Shown: in pieces, positions 1 through 9,766 of the stretch
Layout of the letters: each line of letters opens with the position of its first letter
Position numbering within the stretch: position 1 is the first letter of the stretch
From: Granulicella sp. S156
GTDB taxonomy: Bacteria; Acidobacteriota; Terriglobia; Terriglobales; Acidobacteriaceae
Assembly (NCBI RefSeq): GCF_009766105.1
Contig: NZ_LMUH01000025.1
Span: 501,190 to 565,189 of the forward strand
DNA length: 64,000 bases
Reading direction: 5' to 3'
Position numbers and translations under genes: made by a program
The notes under the pieces: generated by a model
Told to the model about the DNA's origin: nothing
What the model saw: only the letters and a program-made list of their open reading frames with translations
Database searches by the model: none

Positions 1-47
1 CAATGGCAAACTGCTGAATTACACAAATATGAGGTGGGTGATACACG

Positions 48-1460
48 ATGAGCAACACTATTCGAATTGCTGTGGTTGGTTCTGGATATGTCGGCCTGGT
101 AGCGGCCGTTTGCTTCGCGGAGATGGGACATAGCGTTGTATGCGTCGATAATGACCAACAAAAGGTCGACGCATTGCAGGGCGGAGATTGCCCGATCCAT
201 GAGGAACATCTGCCTGCGTTGCTCGAACGTTATAGAAACTCTAAAGTGCGTTTTACAAACGATCTGGCCGAAGCCACACGCGGAGCCGAGGCAATCTTCA
301 TCGCAGTCGGAACGCCACAAAGCGGTTCGGGCGTTGCCGATCTTTCCTATGTTGAAGCGGTAGCTAGCGAAATTGCGCGGTCGCTGACGACCTACACGGT
401 CATCGTCGAAAAAAGTACAGTCCCCGTATACACGAATGAGTGGATACGCAGAGTGATGGAGCGCAATGGCGTCGCGCAGCATCTGTTCGACGTTGTCTCA
501 AACCCAGAGTTCCTGAGAGAAGGAACAGCAGTCCGTGATTTCCTCCATCCTGATCGAATCGTAGTCGGAACCGACAGTGAACGCGCCGCTGCAGTGCTAT
601 CGAAGATTTACGAACCACTGACGACTGGCAGCTACTATGAGCAGCCTTCTGCGATTGATGGCTTCTGCACCTCTCATGAGCCACCGCCACTGCTGCTCAC
701 TTCAACGAAGAGTGCAGAGATCATCAAGCATGCCTCAAACGCCTTTCTCGCATTGAAGATATCGTTCATCAATGCTGTATCAAACCTATGTGAGGCGGCA
801 AATGCCGATGTCGAGCAGGTCGCGAGAGGAATGGGAATGGATAGCCGGATCGGCCCCCGGTTCCTAAGTCCCGGTATAGGTTACGGCGGATCCTGTTTTC
901 CCAAAGACGTCGCCGCCTTCCGATGCGTAGCAGAGCAACTTGGAGTCGATTTTGCTCTGTTGGCTGAGGTAGAAAACATCAATAAAGACCAAAAGATACG
1001 TTTCCTAAACAAGGTGCGTTCAGCGCTGTGGACCCTCCGAGGCAAAAAGCTCGGGGTGCTCGGACTCGCGTTCAAAGGTGGAACGGATGACATACGTGAA
1101 TCACCGGCAATAGAAATCGTCCAGATGTTGATTGCTGAAGGCTGCCCGATTAAGGTGTTCGACCCTGCTGCGATGGAACGCGCGGAACAGGTACTGCCCT
1201 CCAGTTCAAGTCTGCAATACGTATCCGATGCATACGCAGCCTCCAAAGATGTGGATGCTTTGCTGATTCTCACGGATTGGTCGGAGTTCGCCCGTCTTGA
1301 CCTGCAGCGTCTCAACAGACTGATGCGCTATCCCATCGTTATAGATGGTCGTAATCTCTATGATCCCGAGTTGATGATAGAAAATGGCATCACGTATTTC
1401 AGTGTAGGCCGCCCCACAAAGCACCACGTGCATGAGTTCGCAGCCGCAGGGGCCAACTGA
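48..1460 (+). CDS. ugd: UDP-glucose 6-dehydrogenase
   Basis: Cytoplasmic NAD-dependent enzyme that oxidises UDP-glucose to UDP-glucuronate, a sugar donor and the substrate of the next gene. The 470 residues fit the family. The Rossmann motif GSGYVG lies at residues 11-16, the family block NPEFLREG starts at residue 152, and the nucleophilic cysteine is C283 inside GYGGSCFPKD. A purine-rich GAGGTGG sits 11 bases before the ATG. It is the first gene of a rightward set (ugd, uxs, glycosyltransferase, flippase), which places it in exopolysaccharide precursor supply together with galU at the other end of the locus. Identification is firm; the role in this EPS is inferred from context. Confidence 0.96.
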   Translation: MSNTIRIAVVGSGYVGLVAAVCFAEMGHSVVCVDNDQQKVDALQGGDCPIHEEHLPALLERYRNSKVRFTNDLAEATRGAEAIFIAVGTPQSGSGVADLSYVEAVASEIARSLTTYTVIVEKSTVPVYTNEWIRRVMERNGVAQHLFDVVSNPEFLREGTAVRDFLHPDRIVVGTDSERAAAVLSKIYEPLTTGSYYEQPSAIDGFCTSHEPPPLLLTSTKSAEIIKHASNAFLALKISFINAVSNLCEAANADVEQVARGMGMDSRIGPRFLSPGIGYGGSCFPKDVAAFRCVAEQLGVDFALLAEVENINKDQKIRFLNKVRSALWTLRGKKLGVLGLAFKGGTDDIRESPAIEIVQMLIAEGCPIKVFDPAAMERAEQVLPSSSSLQYVSDAYAASKDVDALLILTDWSEFARLDLQRLNRLMRYPIVIDGRNLYDPELMIENGITYFSVGRPTKHHVHEFAAAGAN

Positions 1461-1578
1461 CATAACGTCTAAGTACCGAAGTAGTTGCAAATGAACGCTC
1501 CTGTCCTTTCTCGGTCAGAATGCATTATCTCGACATTTTGAGATCCACGTCATCAAGCTCACTCACCAGGGGGTGGAT

Positions 1579-2538
1579 ATGAACTCCAGCAGAATCCTCG
1601 TTACTGGCGCAGCAGGTTTTCTTGGTTCTCACTTGTGCGATTCCCTGCTCAACGAAGGCAATCGTGTAGTCGGTGTGGACAACCTCAGCACGGGTAGCGA
1701 AACCAACCTGGCTCATCTTTCCAGAGAGTCAAGGTTTGAGTTCGTTCAGCAGGACATCTGTCAGCCTTTCGACGTTGGTGCAGTGGATTTTGTATTCAAC
1801 TTCGCTTCGCCGGCAAGCCCTGTAGACTACGCACGGCTTGGAATTGAGACCTTGCTGGTAGGTTCAGCAGGAACGCTGAATACGCTCGAGATTGCAAGAC
1901 GGCATAATGCAGGATATCTTCACGCATCAACTTCCGAGTGCTATGGAGATCCTGAAGTCCATCCTCAGTCGGAAACCTACTGGGGCAACGTCAATCCGAT
2001 TGGACCTCGCTCCGTCTATGACGAGGCCAAGAGATTTTCCGAAGCGACAGTAATGGCTTTTCACCGCTACCACAGCGTAAACACGCATCTCGTACGAATC
2101 TTCAATACGTATGGTCCAAGACTGCAAATCAATGACGGCAGGGTGATTTCGAATCTGATGTCACAAGCTCTCGCCGGAGAACCGTTGACTATATATGGCG
2201 ATGGGTCACAGACCCGTAGTTTCTGCTATGTCTCGGACTTGATTGAAGGTATTCTCGCACTGGCGGATTCAGACGAGCACCTCCCGGTAAATATAGGCAA
2301 TCCCGACGAATGGACCATTCTGGAGTGCGCAGAAGAGATCCTGAAGGTCACCGGCGTCAGCGGCAATATTGTCTTCAAACCACTTCCACAGGATGATCCA
2401 ACACGCCGCAGGCCAGATATCCGCAAAGCAAAGGCTCTTCTTGGATGGCAGCCAAAGGTGAAGTTGCGTCAGGGCCTTGAGCTGTCGTTGGAGTACTTTG
2501 AGGGTTGCGTGGATAAGCGTCTGGTTCTGAACTCGTAA
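1579..2538 (+). CDS. UDP-glucuronate decarboxylase (UDP-xylose synthase, UXS family)
   Basis: Extended short-chain dehydrogenase/epimerase that converts UDP-glucuronate to UDP-xylose. The NAD-binding GAAGFLG motif is near the N terminus and the catalytic pair is Y147/K151 in SVYDEAKRF. The block [17 protein letters not shown] followed by [11 protein letters not shown] is typical of UXS rather than of dTDP-glucose dehydratases. I start at ATG 1579 because AGGGGG at 1568-1573 is well placed for it; a GTG at 1573 would overlap that Shine-Dalgarno. The product has 319 residues. It takes the product of the upstream ugd, and its stop shares one base with the next start (TAATG), indicating translational coupling. 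An arnA-like or 4-epimerase activity is less likely. Confidence 0.9.
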   Translation: MNSSRILVTGAAGFLGSHLCDSLLNEGNRVVGVDNLSTGSETNLAHLSRESRFEFVQQDICQPFDVGAVDFVFNFASPASPVDYARLGIETLLVGSAGTLNTLEIARRHNAGYLHASTSECYGDPEVHPQSETYWGNVNPIGPRSVYDEAKRFSEATVMAFHRYHSVNTHLVRIFNTYGPRLQINDGRVISNLMSQALAGEPLTIYGDGSQTRSFCYVSDLIEGILALADSDEHLPVNIGNPDEWTILECAEEILKVTGVSGNIVFKPLPQDDPTRRRPDIRKAKALLGWQPKVKLRQGLELSLEYFEGCVDKRLVLNS

Positions 2539-3665
2539 TGTCGATAGTCGCTTATCATCTCCTAACCGAGGCCGAGCCCTTCTCAGAATTTCATGGAGGC
2601 GCGATCTCACGTTGGGCTGCGAATGTCCTTCGCAATAAAAAAGCGTCAGTTGTCGTTTGCCCCTCCGCCGACACCACCTGGAAGTTTCCTACGGAGACCG
2701 TCCTCACTCTTCCAGCTCTGGCTCGCTATCGTCGCATTCGACGCCACCTTTTACGGCTTCCCTGGAGCCTCCATTCTGCCGTAATCCAGCATACCTTCCG
2801 CCCGATGCTGAAGCGTCTGAAGAGCGGTGACATCGTGTGGATTCACAATCGGCCGGACTTCGCAATCGCACTCACCCCACATGTTCATCGTGCCGGCGGC
2901 AGAGTAGTTCTCCATCTCCATAACTCGCACTTGGCCGAGTGGCCTGAAACTCTGACGCGGCGGGTCTGCGTCGATAGACTCGTCTTCGTAAGCGAGTTCT
3001 TATTGGAGCAAGCACGAAATAGGTTCCCGTCTCTCGGGGTCTCGTCCGTGCTCTACAACGGAGCCGACGAATCAATCTTCTATCCTTCTCCTCATCGCAA
3101 AGAAGAGCCAAAGATACCTACCGTTCTCTTCGCTGGCCGCCTCGTTCAAGACAAAGGCGTTCATATTCTGACAGAAGCCATGAAGCTTCTCGCTCAACAG
3201 AACATTGCACTCAAAGCACACATAGTCGGATCTTCCAGCTTCGGTGATAACCGAGAGACTGACTATATTAATCACCTCAAAAGAAATGCTCCGCCAAATG
3301 TAACCTTTCTTCCCTATCGCTCTGGAACCGCGCTGGGCGACCTATTTCGAGAAGCCGACATATTCTGCTCCCCTTCGATATGGGACGAGCCATTCGGTCT
3401 CGTCAACGTCGAGGCATTCGCATCCGCTTTGCCGGTCATCAGTACGCGTGGCGGCGGAGCCTCAGAGATCTTTGCAGACGGCGGCGGCATCCTCGTGGAG
3501 CGTGGATCTGCGGAGCAGCTCGCCGGCGCCTTACGCCAGCTGGCGGAAGATACAAAGCTTCGGTCCGCTCTGGGCCAACAGGGTTACACCGTGTTTCGCA
3601 ACCGTTTCACCTGGTCCGTAGCTCGCACTCAGGTTCAGGACATCTATCGGAGCCTCTCTGCATGA
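2538..3665 (+). CDS. Glycosyltransferase, GT4 family (GT-B fold)
   Basis: Cytoplasmic retaining glycosyltransferase of 375 residues, probably extending the lipid-linked EPS repeat unit. The C-terminal nucleotide-sugar domain shows FAGRLVQDKGVHIL and the E-x7-E pair E284/E292 within EPFGLVNVE, followed by a Gly-rich GGGASEI stretch, as in GT4 enzymes. The N-terminal acceptor domain is divergent. The start codon overlaps the uxs stop by one base and its own stop overlaps the flippase start by four (ATGA), so all three are likely translated from one mRNA. Donor and acceptor sugars cannot be read from sequence; coupling to uxs makes UDP-xylose or UDP-glucuronate reasonable candidates, as inference only. 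Confidence 0.9.
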   Translation: MSIVAYHLLTEAEPFSEFHGGAISRWAANVLRNKKASVVVCPSADTTWKFPTETVLTLPALARYRRIRRHLLRLPWSLHSAVIQHTFRPMLKRLKSGDIVWIHNRPDFAIALTPHVHRAGGRVVLHLHNSHLAEWPETLTRRVCVDRLVFVSEFLLEQARNRFPSLGVSSVLYNGADESIFYPSPHRKEEPKIPTVLFAGRLVQDKGVHILTEAMKLLAQQNIALKAHIVGSSSFGDNRETDYINHLKRNAPPNVTFLPYRSGTALGDLFREADIFCSPSIWDEPFGLVNVEAFASALPVISTRGGGASEIFADGGGILVERGSAEQLAGALRQLAEDTKLRSALGQQGYTVFRNRFTWSVARTQVQDIYRSLSA

Positions 3666-4945
3666 TCCAGCATCAAATCAAACGAATTCGCCAAAGCACT
3701 CTCGCCCGCAACTCCTTCTGGATGTTCGCAGGCCAGGGTTTATCCTTCGTTATCCAAGCGTTATACTTCATCTTTCTTGCGCGTCTTCTCAATCCCACGC
3801 AGTATGGCGTTCTGGCGGGTGCCGTTGCCCTTGTCACCGTTGTCAGTCAATACAGCACCATGGGATCAGGCCTAATTCTGATCCGGTACGTTAGCCAGGA
3901 CCATGAACGATTTCCCGAATACTGGGGTAATGTGCTGATGTCGACCGTGGTGTACGGCTCCCTCATCGTGCTCGCATTGCACTTCACCGGACACTGGCTC
4001 ATCGGCGCGGAGAGTGCCTCACTGCTAACGCTCATCGCCTTCTCAGATTGCATCTGCGGACAGTTGACGACATGTGCCGCCCAGGCGTTTCAGTCTTTCG
4101 AGCATATGCGTCCCACCGCCACCCTCAACATGCTAGTCAACTTATTTCGACTCGTCCTGGTCTGCTCGATGCTTTTCGTCATGCATCATGCTGTAGCCAT
4201 GCAATGGGCCGTGGCCATGCTTGTCGTTTCTATTTGCGCATCATCCGCTGCAGTTACCATCGTTACGCGCCGCTTCGGCTGGCCACGCTTCCAGCCAAGA
4301 CTCCTTTTGGCGCGCGGCGTGGAAGGGTTCATCTTTGCCATCTCAGGCTCAACGACCTCAGCCTACAATGACTTCGACAAGGTTATGCTCGGCCACTACG
4401 GCATGACAGTCGCAAATGGCATTTACTCGATGGCATATCGTGTCATCAACATAGCAACGATGCCCATCCAGTCGATTGAGGCAGCTGCCTTCCCTCGTTT
4501 CTTTCGCGAAGGAGCCAAAGGTGTTGCCGCAGTCCAACCCCTCGCGGTAAAAATCCTGAAGCGTACAGTTCTACTCGGCCTCGCAGCTGCTATTGGCGCA
4601 TTTCTGTTCGCACCTGTTATTCCAGTTCTCATTGGCAAAGGCTTTAAACCAAGTGTGAGCGCGTTGCGCTGGCTCTGTTTGATTCCGGTCTTCCGTAGCT
4701 TCCACTTGTGCGCTGGCGACGCGATCGCCGGTGTGGGGCAGCAGAAGTTTCGCCTGGGCTGCCAACTCTTCGCAGCCGGATTCAACATTGCCCTGAACGT
4801 GTATCTGATTCCACGTTATTCGTGGTGGGGCGCGGCAATTTCCAGTCTGCTGACAGATGGAAGTCTCGCTATTCTTACCTGGTCTGTGCTCTTCTGGTTA
4901 CGCCGTCGCGAACGTGTCGCTGCTCTCACAACACAACTCGCGTAA
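3662..4945 (+). CDS. Polysaccharide flippase (Wzx/MATE-like, Polysacc_synt family)
   Basis: Inner-membrane protein of 427 residues expected to flip undecaprenyl-linked oligosaccharide units to the periplasm. It is built of about 12 hydrophobic segments; the N terminus ARNSFWMFAGQGLSFVIQAL and the following LARLLNPTQYGVLAGA stretch are typical of this family. The open frame runs back to 3380, but that extension lies inside the upstream glycosyltransferase in another frame. ATG 3662 gives the 4-base ATGA overlap with the preceding stop and a normal family N terminus. It closes the rightward operon; the next gene converges on it only 36 bp away. With the ligase/polymerase and Wza/Wzc-type proteins it completes a Wzx/Wzy-dependent export route. 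Confidence 0.88.
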   Translation: MIQHQIKRIRQSTLARNSFWMFAGQGLSFVIQALYFIFLARLLNPTQYGVLAGAVALVTVVSQYSTMGSGLILIRYVSQDHERFPEYWGNVLMSTVVYGSLIVLALHFTGHWLIGAESASLLTLIAFSDCICGQLTTCAAQAFQSFEHMRPTATLNMLVNLFRLVLVCSMLFVMHHAVAMQWAVAMLVVSICASSAAVTIVTRRFGWPRFQPRLLLARGVEGFIFAISGSTTSAYNDFDKVMLGHYGMTVANGIYSMAYRVINIATMPIQSIEAAAFPRFFREGAKGVAAVQPLAVKILKRTVLLGLAAAIGAFLFAPVIPVLIGKGFKPSVSALRWLCLIPVFRSFHLCAGDAIAGVGQQKFRLGCQLFAAGFNIALNVYLIPRYSWWGAAISSLLTDGSLAILTWSVLFWLRRRERVAALTTQLA

Positions 4946-4981
4946 GCCCACGCCATGGGAATTAGCATACATTTTGCCTAA

Positions 4982-6367
4982 TTAGACAGCATGTACCGCC
5001 GACAAAACCGGCTTCGTAATCTGCCTTATGCCCGGCGATTGCAAGCGCATTCGTTCCAGCTTCAAGCCCACACAAGCAATCAAGAACATCATTGATCCAA
5101 GATGCCTCGGCTCGAAAAGAAAGCTCTCGTCCATGTTGTAAATGAGAGTAAGGATGACGATCGCCAGGTACCACTCCACCGCCTGGAGCTGTTCATTGTC
5201 ACGTGAGCGCAAGAGACAACGCACCCCATCACGAAATGCAAAGCCGAAGAGTAGCAACACGATAACCAAACCTCCGACACCGACTTCGAGCATCACATCG
5301 AGAAATCCATTCTGCGCCTGTGCCAAAGCCCACGTTACCGTGAGAATGATGCGATAGGACTCTCCCTTGAAGCCAAGCCAAAACGCCTGATATCCATAGC
5401 CAACCAGCGGCCGTTTAGCTATCGATCCTGCCACCGCATCCCATATCTCAGTGCGGCCGGTCAGCGTCGCGTCTTTTCCGAGCAGCCTGAACAGGAAATC
5501 GGGTTGTAATAGGATCACCGCGATTACTGCAGCAAAGGCCACAAACAGCAAAATGAAGGCGACGAAATAGTCCTTCTTCCTAAAACCACGCACTGTCTTC
5601 AGGGTCACCGCATAGGCAATATAAACCGCAGTCAACATATAACCTGTTGCCGCATGCGAAAAAGCAATTGCTACTAGGCAGAAGAAGATCTGCGAAAAAC
5701 GTAGTGATCTAAAAAACTTGGTACGGGGGCGGTATGAAACCGCCACTGTTAGAAAAAATAGCCCCATGTTGCCAAGATAATTTTTAGCGCTGAAGATACC
5801 TTTCCATGCACTGGAGTGACCACCCAGCAAATCACGGCCGTACTGCGGTAGAGCTAGGGCAAACAGAATACTAGCCACGATTGTTCCTGTTCCCAGAACA
5901 AGAAATAGTTCAAGGACCTCATTAATCGTGTATCGAGACATTATGTAGAAGACAAGTAGAATGCCCCCCAGCAGCACTATGCCAGAACTGAGGGTTCGCG
6001 TGAATTGTTGCGATACAGGAGAGAGAAGGAACACAAGAATCGGAAAAAGGATCACCAGCTTCATCTGAAGTCCGAGCCGACAAACCGACCGATGCTGCCG
6101 AATAACGAAAAACATACAACTGCCAAAGATCAGCACATTGTTAAGGCGGTCCCAAAGAGGTGACCCACCCGTCGAAACCGCTCGCATAGCGACCCCGCTG
6201 TTCGTAAACGGCGAGACGCCATCAAGCGCAAAGTAAAGTAGCGGTAGTAAAAGCCCCCAAGTCGAAGCACGGCTCCAGAAACTGCTCGCGCCTTCTGCGG
6301 TGCGCACGGTTCTTTTTGCACTATCGTCGACGACCGTAGCTAGTCTCAGAACTTGGGAGGTTGCCAA
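4982..6367 (-). CDS. O-antigen ligase/polymerase family membrane protein (Wzy_C)
   Basis: Polytopic inner-membrane protein (461 residues, roughly 11 segments) of the O-antigen ligase superfamily, here most likely the Wzy-type polymerase that joins EPS repeat units in the periplasm. The central region containing GHSSAWKGIFSAKNYLGNMG and the later GRTEIWDAVAGSIAKRPLVG stretch match the conserved periplasmic-loop region. Translation appears to begin at a TTG (6365-6367): AGGAG lies six bases upstream and no in-frame ATG gives a better N terminus. It is last in the leftward transcript, 26 bp after the export protein. Ligase and polymerase functions cannot be separated by sequence; the EPS context favours polymerase. 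Confidence 0.85.
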   Translation of the reverse strand: MATSQVLRLATVVDDSAKRTVRTAEGASSFWSRASTWGLLLPLLYFALDGVSPFTNSGVAMRAVSTGGSPLWDRLNNVLIFGSCMFFVIRQHRSVCRLGLQMKLVILFPILVFLLSPVSQQFTRTLSSGIVLLGGILLVFYIMSRYTINEVLELFLVLGTGTIVASILFALALPQYGRDLLGGHSSAWKGIFSAKNYLGNMGLFFLTVAVSYRPRTKFFRSLRFSQIFFCLVAIAFSHAATGYMLTAVYIAYAVTLKTVRGFRKKDYFVAFILLFVAFAAVIAVILLQPDFLFRLLGKDATLTGRTEIWDAVAGSIAKRPLVGYGYQAFWLGFKGESYRIILTVTWALAQAQNGFLDVMLEVGVGGLVIVLLLFGFAFRDGVRCLLRSRDNEQLQAVEWYLAIVILTLIYNMDESFLFEPRHLGSMMFLIACVGLKLERMRLQSPGIRQITKPVLSAVHAV

Positions 6368-6393
6368 AAAAACTCCTAATCTACTGGGTACGT

Positions 6394-7284
6394 CTAGTGT
6401 ATGTAGATGGCCGCGGACGTGGCCGAAGCCAAAATCGATGAACCATTCACCATAACGTTGCGCAAAGCACTGAAAGGCACATACACCACGTCGTCTGGCA
6501 ATAGGGCTATATCTTTCGTTTTGCCTTTCTCCATCGCGCCCACCGGCAGGTCGATCTGTTCCACGCCTGTCGGAGTTTTGCGAACAAGCTTCGATCTACC
6601 AACCGCTGCCGTATGGTTCGCGTAACCTGCGAGCGCAATCGCTTGTAGTACAGTCATCTTCGAGTCGTTGGTATTGATGGGGTAACCGCCAGGCTTTGAA
6701 ACGTCGCCGAGCACATATACAACTGCAGCTTCGGGCACAATTACCGTATCACCGGGGTAAACCATGGGATCTTCTTGTAGCGCTGTTCCGGCAACGTTGG
6801 AATAGTAGTACTGTACCTTCTGGTTTGGATCGCCATACCGCTCAATCGTGATATGACGATCCGCAATAGCCGTCAATCCCCCGGCCAGCGCGAGCACATC
6901 AATCACCTTCCGGCGCGTGTCAATCTCATACGGCCCTGGTTTCAATACCTGTCCCATTACGGAAACGTTCTGGGTAGCGTATTCGTCCACGCGTATTGTT
7001 ACCTGAGGGTGCACCATAATGCCTGCAGCAATAAGTCGATGCTCGATCTCATTGGCTGCGTCGCCAGGAGTCATGCCGGCAACCTTTACATTTCCGAGAA
7101 AGCTCAGCGGAAGATCGCCAGAATCTGTCACACGAGCACGCTGCTCCATCTCTGGCGTATCGTAGACCTGAATGTGGAGAATATCGCCGTGGCCAATCAG
7201 CAGGCTTTCCTTTTGGGCCAGCATGCTTGTCCCAATGCTGAAAATAAAGACCAGTAGAATGCCAATTAATTTGGGGTTCTTCAT
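6394..7284 (-). CDS. Polysaccharide export protein, Wza-like (Poly_export/SLBB)
   Basis: Secreted or outer-membrane-associated protein of 296 residues forming the export channel for EPS. An N-terminal signal (GILLVFIFSIGTSMLAQ) precedes a Poly_export domain (about residues 28-110, with DILHIQVYDTPEME and SGDLPLSFLGNV) and two SLBB-type domains (about 112-185 and 190-280). No cysteine is present at the expected cleavage site, so unlike classical Wza it does not look like a lipoprotein. Its ATG directly follows the TAG stop of the tyrosine-kinase gene (stop 7285-7287, start 7282-7284), indicating tight coupling of the two export components. Length is shorter than E. coli Wza (about 380), common in other phyla. 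Confidence 0.9.
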   Translation of the reverse strand: MKNPKLIGILLVFIFSIGTSMLAQKESLLIGHGDILHIQVYDTPEMEQRARVTDSGDLPLSFLGNVKVAGMTPGDAANEIEHRLIAAGIMVHPQVTIRVDEYATQNVSVMGQVLKPGPYEIDTRRKVIDVLALAGGLTAIADRHITIERYGDPNQKVQYYYSNVAGTALQEDPMVYPGDTVIVPEAAVVYVLGDVSKPGGYPINTNDSKMTVLQAIALAGYANHTAAVGRSKLVRKTPTGVEQIDLPVGAMEKGKTKDIALLPDDVVYVPFSALRNVMVNGSSILASATSAAIYIH

Positions 7285-9579
7285 CTATGCCCTCACAGAC
7301 TTTCTTCCGATATATTCGTAAAACACATGTCCCGCAGCAGGCTGCTCACGCACCCCGTTGACCAGGACATTAATCTTGCGATCGCTCTCCGAATGCACCG
7401 CCTCCAGCATCTGATAACTCTTCTCGAGTGCCAAGAGAGGCGTCTTTTGATGCCGGGCAATGAGCAGGACCGAATCAACGAACGAACTCAGAACGACCGA
7501 GTCCGTCACCGGTAGTACAGGGGGAGCATCAAGAAGGACCAAATCATACTGTGACTCCCAAACCTTCAATAGATTCGCCATCTGATCTGATGACAGCAGT
7601 TCTGAAGGATAAGGTGGCGTAGGTCCTGCCGGCATAAGATCGAGTCCTGGAACGGCGGACACCGGGATCATCGCAGAAGCGCCATGATCATTTGAAAGTC
7701 CAGCCAACACTGTGCTCAACCCAGCCTTCGGGTCCAGCAGCAGGTCCTTATGCAACCGCGCCTTGCGCAGATCTGCATCGCATAGCAACACTCGCTTCCC
7801 TTGCTGTGCAAAGAGGATTGCAAGGTTCCAGCTTATGTAGCTTTTGCCCTCTCCTGCCAAAGGGCTTGTCACTAGGACCGACCGTGGAGGCGCCCCGTGC
7901 CGGGAGAGCATCAGAGAGGTTCGGAGCGAGCGAAGTGACTCCACAAAGATGGAGCGTGGGCTGTCAAGGACTGGCAGCAATATAAGTGGATAGTTCGCTA
8001 TCGTATTTGAAGGTAGAGCTGCACGCTCATTCTGATAGGGCAGGACACAGAGCGGTGTGGCACCCAACTCCCGAGTAATCTCCCGCACATCCTGAATCTT
8101 AATGTCAGTCACATCACGCAGCAGCGCCACAGCAGCACCCACAAACAATCCTGCTACGATTGATCCGAACAAATAGAGCAGAGCAACCGGTTTTGCCGGC
8201 TTATCGGTCGGCCGCCCCGCATCAACGATAGTTATGTTCGTTGAACGTAAGCCCGCCAGCAGTCCCGACTCTTTGAGCCGTCGCAAAAGATCGTCATAGA
8301 GCGTGCGGGTTTGGTCGGCTTCCTGCCGCGCCATCTGGACTTCAATAGTCCTGTTGTTGAGTGTCTCAGCCTGCCCCTTAGCCGCGTCGTAATCTTTGCG
8401 CGTATTCTCCTCTGTCTGCTGCGCGACGATAAAGTCATTGTGAGCGCGTCCAGCAACTCGATCCACCTCTGCTCGAATCGCTCCTTGTACCGCTTCCAAA
8501 TTGCCGCGAGTCTCGGCAATTTTCGGATAGTTAGGTCCAAACTTTGCGGACATCTCTTGCAACTGTCCTTGAAGAGTCGCTTCCTGTAATCGCAGATTCT
8601 GTATGAGTGTCAGTGAACTGCCGATGCCGGAGGATGAGCTCGCTAAAATCGTATTTCCGCTCAACCCCGAGATCAGCTCGGGATTACCCGTCTTGGCAAC
8701 ATCGTAAATTGCGCCTTTCAAAATGCGATTTTGCTCTGCCTGAGCCACCGCCTGAGTAGCTATCTGCAGCTTGTCGAGCGTCGGGCTATAAACTTGATCT
8801 TTACCCTGTTGATCGACTTCACCCAGAGCATAGACTCCGGATCCTTGCCGCAGCTTGACGACTTTCGCTTGCAATTCCTGAGTTTGCGCTCGCAGATCCG
8901 CAAGTTGCCCATTCAACCATGACGACACCTGCGTTGTCGCGTCATAGCGTGTCTGAAATCCTGTCTCAATGAGCCCTTGAAGCATATGGTTCACGACTGC
9001 TGCTGCCAGTTGTGGATCGGGGCTTAGGTACTCCACATCGATGAGACGCGTCCCGTCAACAACCTTCACCGTCATCTTCTTATGAAAGATCTTCAGAACC
9101 TGTACTCGGCGATGGGGAGAGTCATCAAGCGACGCGCCTTTGGGGTCGGGCCTCCCTTTTGGACTTATTAGCCCGAACACCCAACTAATCGGACTCCACT
9201 TCTCCTTATAATCTTCCGTTTGTTCAAGGTGGAGTTCATTGATCACACGCAGCGCCAGCGAGTCCGACTCCAGGATCTTCGCTTGCGTCTGAAGAATCAT
9301 ATTCTCTTCAAGAGCATCGGAGGGAGTGTCCGTAGTATCCGTCTGTAAACCGAGCGAGGTTCCGGAGTCTTTTTGGACCTGGATCTCTCCAACGGACTTA
9401 TAGCGACGAGTTGTGATCATGAGAAGAAGAATGGCGAGCAGAAAACACACTCCTACGCTGCCATAAATAATCCTGCGGCGGCGCCACAGCATCATCCATA
9501 TTTCGCGAAGCGTGAGTTCGGGTGACGATGAACCCGCTGCAATAACAACACCTGGGGAATGGAGCGCGATCTTATCCAA
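7285..9579 (-). CDS. Wzc-type chain-length regulator / BY-kinase fusion
   Basis: Inner-membrane EPS co-polymerase fused to a cytoplasmic bacterial tyrosine kinase (764 residues). An N-terminal Wzz domain with TM segment (VCFLLAILLLMI), a long periplasmic coiled region and a second TM (ALLYLFGSIVAGLFVGAAV) precede the kinase. Walker A is GEGKS (about 576-580), the Walker A' aspartates are in LLCDADLRK (about 601-603) and Walker B is LLDAPP (D about 684). Classical BY-kinases end in a tyrosine cluster; here only two tyrosines, about residues 754 and 756 in FYEYIG, lie in the last 20 residues. It would control EPS length together with the adjacent Wza-like and Wzy-like proteins. Confidence 0.92.
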   Translation of the reverse strand: MDKIALHSPGVVIAAGSSSPELTLREIWMMLWRRRRIIYGSVGVCFLLAILLLMITTRRYKSVGEIQVQKDSGTSLGLQTDTTDTPSDALEENMILQTQAKILESDSLALRVINELHLEQTEDYKEKWSPISWVFGLISPKGRPDPKGASLDDSPHRRVQVLKIFHKKMTVKVVDGTRLIDVEYLSPDPQLAAAVVNHMLQGLIETGFQTRYDATTQVSSWLNGQLADLRAQTQELQAKVVKLRQGSGVYALGEVDQQGKDQVYSPTLDKLQIATQAVAQAEQNRILKGAIYDVAKTGNPELISGLSGNTILASSSSGIGSSLTLIQNLRLQEATLQGQLQEMSAKFGPNYPKIAETRGNLEAVQGAIRAEVDRVAGRAHNDFIVAQQTEENTRKDYDAAKGQAETLNNRTIEVQMARQEADQTRTLYDDLLRRLKESGLLAGLRSTNITIVDAGRPTDKPAKPVALLYLFGSIVAGLFVGAAVALLRDVTDIKIQDVREITRELGATPLCVLPYQNERAALPSNTIANYPLILLPVLDSPRSIFVESLRSLRTSLMLSRHGAPPRSVLVTSPLAGEGKSYISWNLAILFAQQGKRVLLCDADLRKARLHKDLLLDPKAGLSTVLAGLSNDHGASAMIPVSAVPGLDLMPAGPTPPYPSELLSSDQMANLLKVWESQYDLVLLDAPPVLPVTDSVVLSSFVDSVLLIARHQKTPLLALEKSYQMLEAVHSESDRKINVLVNGVREQPAAGHVFYEYIGRKSVRA

Positions 9580-9766
9580 ATGAGCCTTCCTTATAGGGTG
9601 AATCTAGAGGTTGGTAGCAGGAAGCTTTGAGCCAAGGTTGAGGGATAAGGCTTCGATTGTTTTCATGAACTTCATCTTTATCCAATATTTACAAGAATCT
9701 ATCGTTAGATAGCTATGTTTCATCACCACAACCAGTAATACGAGATATAGGTGGAGTACTAGACTT

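Noticed and set aside
3380-3661. 94-residue N-terminal extension of the flippase open frame
   Set aside because: It overlaps the preceding glycosyltransferase in another frame, is Arg-rich and non-hydrophobic; ATG 3662 gives a normal start and an ATGA overlap.
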